A DNA stretch of 7,093 nucleotides, taken from positions 1 to 7,093 of the forward strand of contig JAEUNN010000584.1 of assembly GCA_016791085.1 (NCBI GenBank), read 5' to 3'. The DNA is from Rhodocyclaceae bacterium (lineage in GTDB: Bacteria; Pseudomonadota; Gammaproteobacteria; Burkholderiales; Rhodocyclaceae). The notes beneath the pieces are model-generated. The model was not told where the DNA came from and searched no databases. It saw nothing but the letters and a program-made list of their open reading frames with translations. Within the stretch, counting starts at the first letter, position 1; the number at the start of each line of letters is the position of its first letter. Positions 4,514 to 7,093 of this stretch are shown here, in pieces. A program made the position numbers and the translations under genes.

Positions 4514-5308
4514 TCACTGACCAGCCGGCAGCTGGTTGCCTTGCGGCGCTCCAAATCCGCGCCCATCGACGGGATTCGATCCGCGTGCCGGCGCGCCGCT
4601 CACGCCCAGTTCGGTGGGGCGCAACGGCACGACCGGGACGAACACCCACTCGCGGTAGTCTTTGACCTGGCGAGCCGATCCGGCGGCATTACGCCCCGAC
4701 GCCGGCGCAGCCGCTTGCGCCCCGGCTTGCGCCACAGCCAGTCCCACCGCCGGCGCCGGTGCACGCGCACCCGGTGCCGCGCCGGGCGTTTGCGGCCCCG
4801 CGCCGGACGCGGGCGGCAACGTGATACTGCGGCCGTCGTCGGATACCACGCCCTGCAAAGCTTCCACCGAAACGTACTCGGGCAGCATCGCGCTCAGCGG
4901 CTGGCCGCGCGCGAGGCTATACACGCCGACCACCTGTCCGTCACGCACTACGGTTCCCCACTCGGCCTTGCGCGTAACCGGGTCCACGTAGATTTTGCGC
5001 AGATGGCGCAACAGCACGGATTTGCGCCTGTCTTCGAGCAAATCTTCCAGGCGCGCCGGATAGCGCCGCGCCTCGCCGGGGCTGGCGTCGAAATAGCTCT
5101 GTAGCGCGCGGGAAAATTCCCCGCCTATGAACAACAGTTCCTGTTCGCGGCTGCGTTGGGCGTTGGTGGCCCACACCTGGGCCGCCGCGGCCATGGCGAC
5201 CGCCATGACCGCCACCGCGAACAACAGCAGCAGATAGGTGTAGCCACGCCCCGCCCGCGACGGGCAGCGCGGACCGAAACGGGTGGAACTCGACTTTCGG
5301 GCAGCCAT
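4514..5308 (-). CDS. Degenerate GspG-like pseudopilin with a Pro/Ala-rich insert
   Basis: The protein has 264 residues. A basic leader (1-21) ends in Gly22, followed by YTYLLLLFAVAVMAVAMAAA (23-42), the position and look of a type IV prepilin/type II secretion pseudopilin helix. Glu at mature position 5 (normally F-T-L-I-E) is replaced by Leu27. The following part, QREQELLFIGGEF-like (51-65), RRYPARLEDLLEDRR (81-95), LRHLRKIYVDPVTRKAEWG (100-118) and GVYSLARGQPL (128-138), fits the 'type II secretion system protein' group common in Burkholderiales, where D-P-x-T-x-x-A-x-W is typical. A low-complexity Ala/Pro/Gly segment (about 165-215) splits the domain before the final strand YREWVFVP (218-225). 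I chose ATG 5308; ATG 5356 and a TTG at 5455 are also in frame, but none has a good Shine-Dalgarno. It stands alone, tail to tail with the iron operon (20-base gap) and divergent from dsbB. Confidence 0.78.
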   Translation of the reverse strand: MAARKSSSTRFGPRCPSRAGRGYTYLLLLFAVAVMAVAMAAAAQVWATNAQRSREQELLFIGGEFSRALQSYFDASPGEARRYPARLEDLLEDRRKSVLLRHLRKIYVDPVTRKAEWGTVVRDGQVVGVYSLARGQPLSAMLPEYVSVEALQGVVSDDGRSITLPPASGAGPQTPGAAPGARAPAPAVGLAVAQAGAQAAAPASGRNAAGSARQVKDYREWVFVPVVPLRPTELGVSGAPARGSNPVDGRGFGAPQGNQLPAGQ

Positions 5309-5592
5309 GGCGGGCGCAGCAGGCGCATGCAAATTACGTGATGGGATTGTAGCCATGGATGTTGCGCCCGGCGTGGCGGGAACAATCCCTGGCGCCGCGG
5401 CTCTGATGCGGTGGTTGCGCCGCCGCGTGCGTGTTCGGCCGGGCAGCCGGATCAAAGACGTGAGCGGTTTTACATGTACTCACAAAATGCGCTGCGGGGA
5501 TAGTGACAATCCGCGATAATCCGGCGCGTCGCCGGCCCCTGGCGGCAACGCCTGCCCTACCGCACCTCGTCCTACTGCCATCATTCCCGGAC
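5309..5592. other. Divergent intergenic region between the pseudopilin gene and dsbB
   Basis: This 284-base gap should hold the promoters of both genes, but none is convincing. A GATAAT at 5515-5520 could be a -10 element for dsbB, but the base 17 positions upstream is a poor -35 (CTGCGG). GTGAG (5460-5464) and CTCAC (5479-5483) flank a stretch that contains the palindrome TACATGTA (5471-5478), giving a 24-base dyad that could be an operator. The frame of the pseudopilin remains open back to 5455, so a longer N-terminus cannot be excluded. Confidence 0.4.
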
Positions 5593-6096
5593 ATGAATTC
5601 CACTCGTTTTCGCTTGCTGTTGCTGCTCTTGGCCTGCACCAGCACGACCATCGTCGGCGCGGCACTCGCGTTGCAGCACTATGAACGGCTCGCGCCCTGC
5701 CCGCTTTGCATACTTCAACGCTATGGTTTTCTGTGGATGGGTCTGTTTGCGTTCGTGGCCGCCGCACTGGGGCCCGGCAGCGGCGCGCGCGTAATGGCCG
5801 GCGTGGGCGCGCTGGGCGGTTTCGCGGGCTTTGCGGTAGCCGTCAAACATGTGTGGGTGCTATATCACCCGGCCATCAGTTGCGGCATCGATCCGGTCGA
5901 AAATTTCGTCAATGCGCTGCCCATGGCGCAATGGCTGCCGGCCGTGTTCTACGCCAACGGCGACTGCAGCGCGGAACTGCCGGCCATACTCGGCCTGCAG
6001 ATTCCGGTGTGGTCCATGCTGTGGCTGTTTACGCTGGCCACCTGCCTCGCGCTGTTCGCGCTGCGACGCGTGCGGCGTGCCGCGGCATGGGCCTGA
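5593..6096 (+). CDS. dsbB: Disulfide bond formation protein B
   Basis: DsbB is the inner-membrane enzyme that reoxidises periplasmic DsbA and passes the electrons to ubiquinone or menaquinone. The 167-residue protein has four membrane segments, near 8-27, 44-61, 67-90 and 138-157, and all four redox cysteines: Cys36 and Cys39 in CPLC in the first periplasmic loop, and Cys97 (ISCGID) and Cys125 (GDCSAE) in the second. Arg43 in CPLCILQR takes the place of the quinone-site Arg48 of E. coli DsbB. CPLC rather than CVLC is common in betaproteobacteria. ATG 5593 gives the normal length and begins just before the first membrane helix; no strong Shine-Dalgarno precedes it. A GTG at 5503 would add 30 residues without family support. 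No dsbA lies next to it. The next gene starts after 193 bases, so an operon with it is uncertain. Confidence 0.95.
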   Translation: MNSTRFRLLLLLLACTSTTIVGAALALQHYERLAPCPLCILQRYGFLWMGLFAFVAAALGPGSGARVMAGVGALGGFAGFAVAVKHVWVLYHPAISCGIDPVENFVNALPMAQWLPAVFYANGDCSAELPAILGLQIPVWSMLWLFTLATCLALFALRRVRRAAAWA

Positions 6097-6186
6097 TTCC
6101 CCTGCGCCGCAGTCGAATCGAGTATGCTTGGCAAATTGCCGGCATTTGCATTGCCTTGCTGTGGCAGGCGTCGCGGCACTGACGGC

Positions 6187-6211
6187 CCGGCGGCCGGAAT
6201 TTCCCCGCCGG
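6187..6211 (+). repeat. GC hairpin after dsbB
   Basis: CCGGCGG (6187-6193) pairs with CCGCCGG (6205-6211) around an 11-base loop in the gap between dsbB and the NYN gene. There is no T tract after it, so it is only a weak candidate for a transcription end. Nothing else in 6097-6277 suggests a gene. Confidence 0.3.
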
Positions 6212-6277
6212 CTCCGTGCGAGCGGCCGGATCGATGCATTGTGAATTCTGGGGCCTTACACGCCACCTAGCGATAAT

Positions 6278-6283
6278 AGAGGT
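6278..6283 (+). promoter_or_regulatory. Ribosome binding site that fixes a TTG start
   Basis: AGAGG within TAGAGGT lies 7 bases ahead of the TTG at 6290. There is no ATG or GTG at a fitting distance, and the protein similarity begins eight residues after this TTG, so the rare start codon is well supported. Confidence 0.7.
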
Positions 6284-6289
6284 TTACTC

Positions 6290-7093
6290 TTGACTGACTC
6301 ATATCGGGGCCAAGTGGCCCTGCTCATCGATTTCGAAAATCTGGTGTTCGGCTTACAGGACACGCACGGCGAAGACTTCGCGGAATTTCTCGATCCCGGG
6401 CTGCTCATGCGGCTGGCCGAAGAATACGGCCAGGTCGTGGTGGCCAATGCATACGGCGACTGGCGCAGCCGCGATCTGAACCAGTTTCAGGTAGATCTGT
6501 ACCGGCTGGGCATCGATCTCGTGCACGTGCTCGCGCGCAAACAACTGAATCGCATGAAAAATGCGGTCGACGTCAAAATGGCCGTGGATGCCGTCGAATC
6601 CGTCTGGACGCTGCCTCACGTCAAAACTTTCGTGATCGTGTCGGGCGACCGCGATTTCATACACGTGTTGAAAGCCTTGCGCCGGCACGGCCGCACTGTG
6701 ATAGGCGTGTCGCCGGACCAGGCGGTCAGCGAAGATTTCGCGGGATTGTGCGACCGCTTCGTGCGCTACGGCGCGCTATCGGCAACGCTCATGCCGGAAT
6801 CCGCCGCGCCGGCCGCCGCCGCCGAAGGCACGGCGGATATCGAACAGGTGCGCGAAGCGTTGCGCAGCCTCATGCAGGAGCGGCCGGGCGGCATCAAGGG
6901 CGCCCAGGTCAAGCCGCTGCTGCGGCGCAAGTTGTCGGCCACTTTCGACGAAAGCGAATATGGCTACACGCGCCTGAGCGACATGCTGGCCGCCATGTCC
7001 GACGTGGTGCGCGTGGTACCGGACGTACGCGGCGGCGACGTGAGCGTGATGCCGGCCGGCGAGGGCGACCCGGCGGACGGCGAAAGTTCGGAA
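6290..7093 (+). CDS. NYN-domain (PIN-like) putative RNase with C-terminal LOTUS/OST-HTH domain, 3' end outside the window
   Basis: 268 codons are visible, open to the edge. Residues 9-163 form a NYN domain, a PIN-like nuclease fold: VALLIDFENL (9-18) carries the acidic residues Asp14 and Glu16, Asp94 and Asp100 lie in NAVDVKMAVDA (91-101), and VIVSGDRDFIHVL (115-127) carries Asp120 and Asp122. These are the conserved metal-binding acids, so an active, metal-dependent RNase is plausible. After an Ala-rich linker (171-181), residues 183-255 match the LOTUS/OST-HTH domain (IEQVREALRSLM, GGIKGAQVKPLLRRK, FDESEYGYTRLSDML), an RNA-binding winged-helix fold known with NYN domains in bacteria and in MARF1-like proteins. 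It has no signal peptide and is cytoplasmic. Start is TTG with a good ribosome binding site. The substrate is unknown. An acidic tail (from 256) continues beyond the window, so more domains may follow. Confidence 0.92.
   Translation, partial: MTDSYRGQVALLIDFENLVFGLQDTHGEDFAEFLDPGLLMRLAEEYGQVVVANAYGDWRSRDLNQFQVDLYRLGIDLVHVLARKQLNRMKNAVDVKMAVDAVESVWTLPHVKTFVIVSGDRDFIHVLKALRRHGRTVIGVSPDQAVSEDFAGLCDRFVRYGALSATLMPESAAPAAAAEGTADIEQVREALRSLMQERPGGIKGAQVKPLLRRKLSATFDESEYGYTRLSDMLAAMSDVVRVVPDVRGGDVSVMPAGEGDPADGESSE

Noticed and set aside
3873..4649. 258-residue minus-strand open frame opposite the beta-barrel gene
   Set aside because: The sense strand has a signal peptide, amphipathic strands and terminal Phe, and fits the operon; the antisense product has no such features.
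4319..5104. 261-residue rightward open frame across the gene end and the pseudopilin gene
   Set aside because: It crosses two better supported genes and its product is an Arg/Ala-rich mixture without pattern.
6272..6277. GATAAT as a -10 element for the NYN gene
   Set aside because: Transcription would start at about 6284, leaving too short a leader to use the AGAGG ribosome binding site at 6279-6282, and no -35 is present.

Overview
The window is a GC-rich, gene-dense chromosomal segment. The gene content (Fluc/CrcB plus DUF190, FTR1 permease with an EfeO/FtrB-like cupredoxin, DsbB with a CPLC motif, a degenerate GspG-like pseudopilin of a type I associate with Burkholderia/Ralstonia/Bordetella relatives, NYN-LOTUS protein) and the base composition suggest a betaproteobacterium of the order Burkholderiales, possibly Alcaligenaceae. 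That placement is inference from protein resemblance, not a database search. No rRNA, tRNA, CRISPR array, insertion sequence or phage gene is visible.

Left part (1-2408). Two genes read leftward: the first residues of an unidentified gene at the window edge, translationally coupled by a GTGA overlap to an exported protein of unknown function (67-558). To their right, reading rightward, is a two-gene fluoride-resistance-type operon: crcB (843-1232) and a PII-like DUF190 gene (1252-1572). No fluoride riboswitch was found, but a perfect 10-bp hairpin lies ahead of crcB. After a GC-rich gap with a 20-bp perfect palindrome comes a small exported protein built of degenerate repeats (1799-2344), closed by a clear intrinsic terminator.

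Middle (2409-4493). This is a compact metal-uptake operon: a periplasmic cupredoxin-fold protein that lacks the usual copper cysteine, an FTR1-type iron permease with two REXXE motifs, and a signal-peptide-bearing protein that looks like a roughly 12-stranded outer-membrane beta-barrel. A sigma70-like promoter whose -10 lies inside a 13/19 Fur-box match sits just upstream, so iron repression is likely. Neither an EfeB-type peroxidase, an EfeO M75 domain, a P19 protein nor an FtrD-type ferredoxin is present, so this is a three-gene variant whose third gene could supply an outer-membrane step.

Right part (4494-7093). A leftward gene for a degenerate pseudopilin (4514-5308) converges on the iron operon and diverges from dsbB (5593-6096), the quinone-linked oxidant of DsbA. 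The window ends inside a NYN-domain nuclease-like protein with a C-terminal LOTUS/OST-HTH domain (from 6290), which starts at a TTG codon behind a good ribosome binding site.

The most interesting item is the Fur-box-controlled cupredoxin / FTR1 / beta-barrel operon. The other genes are mostly known families, with some unexplained inverted repeats between them.
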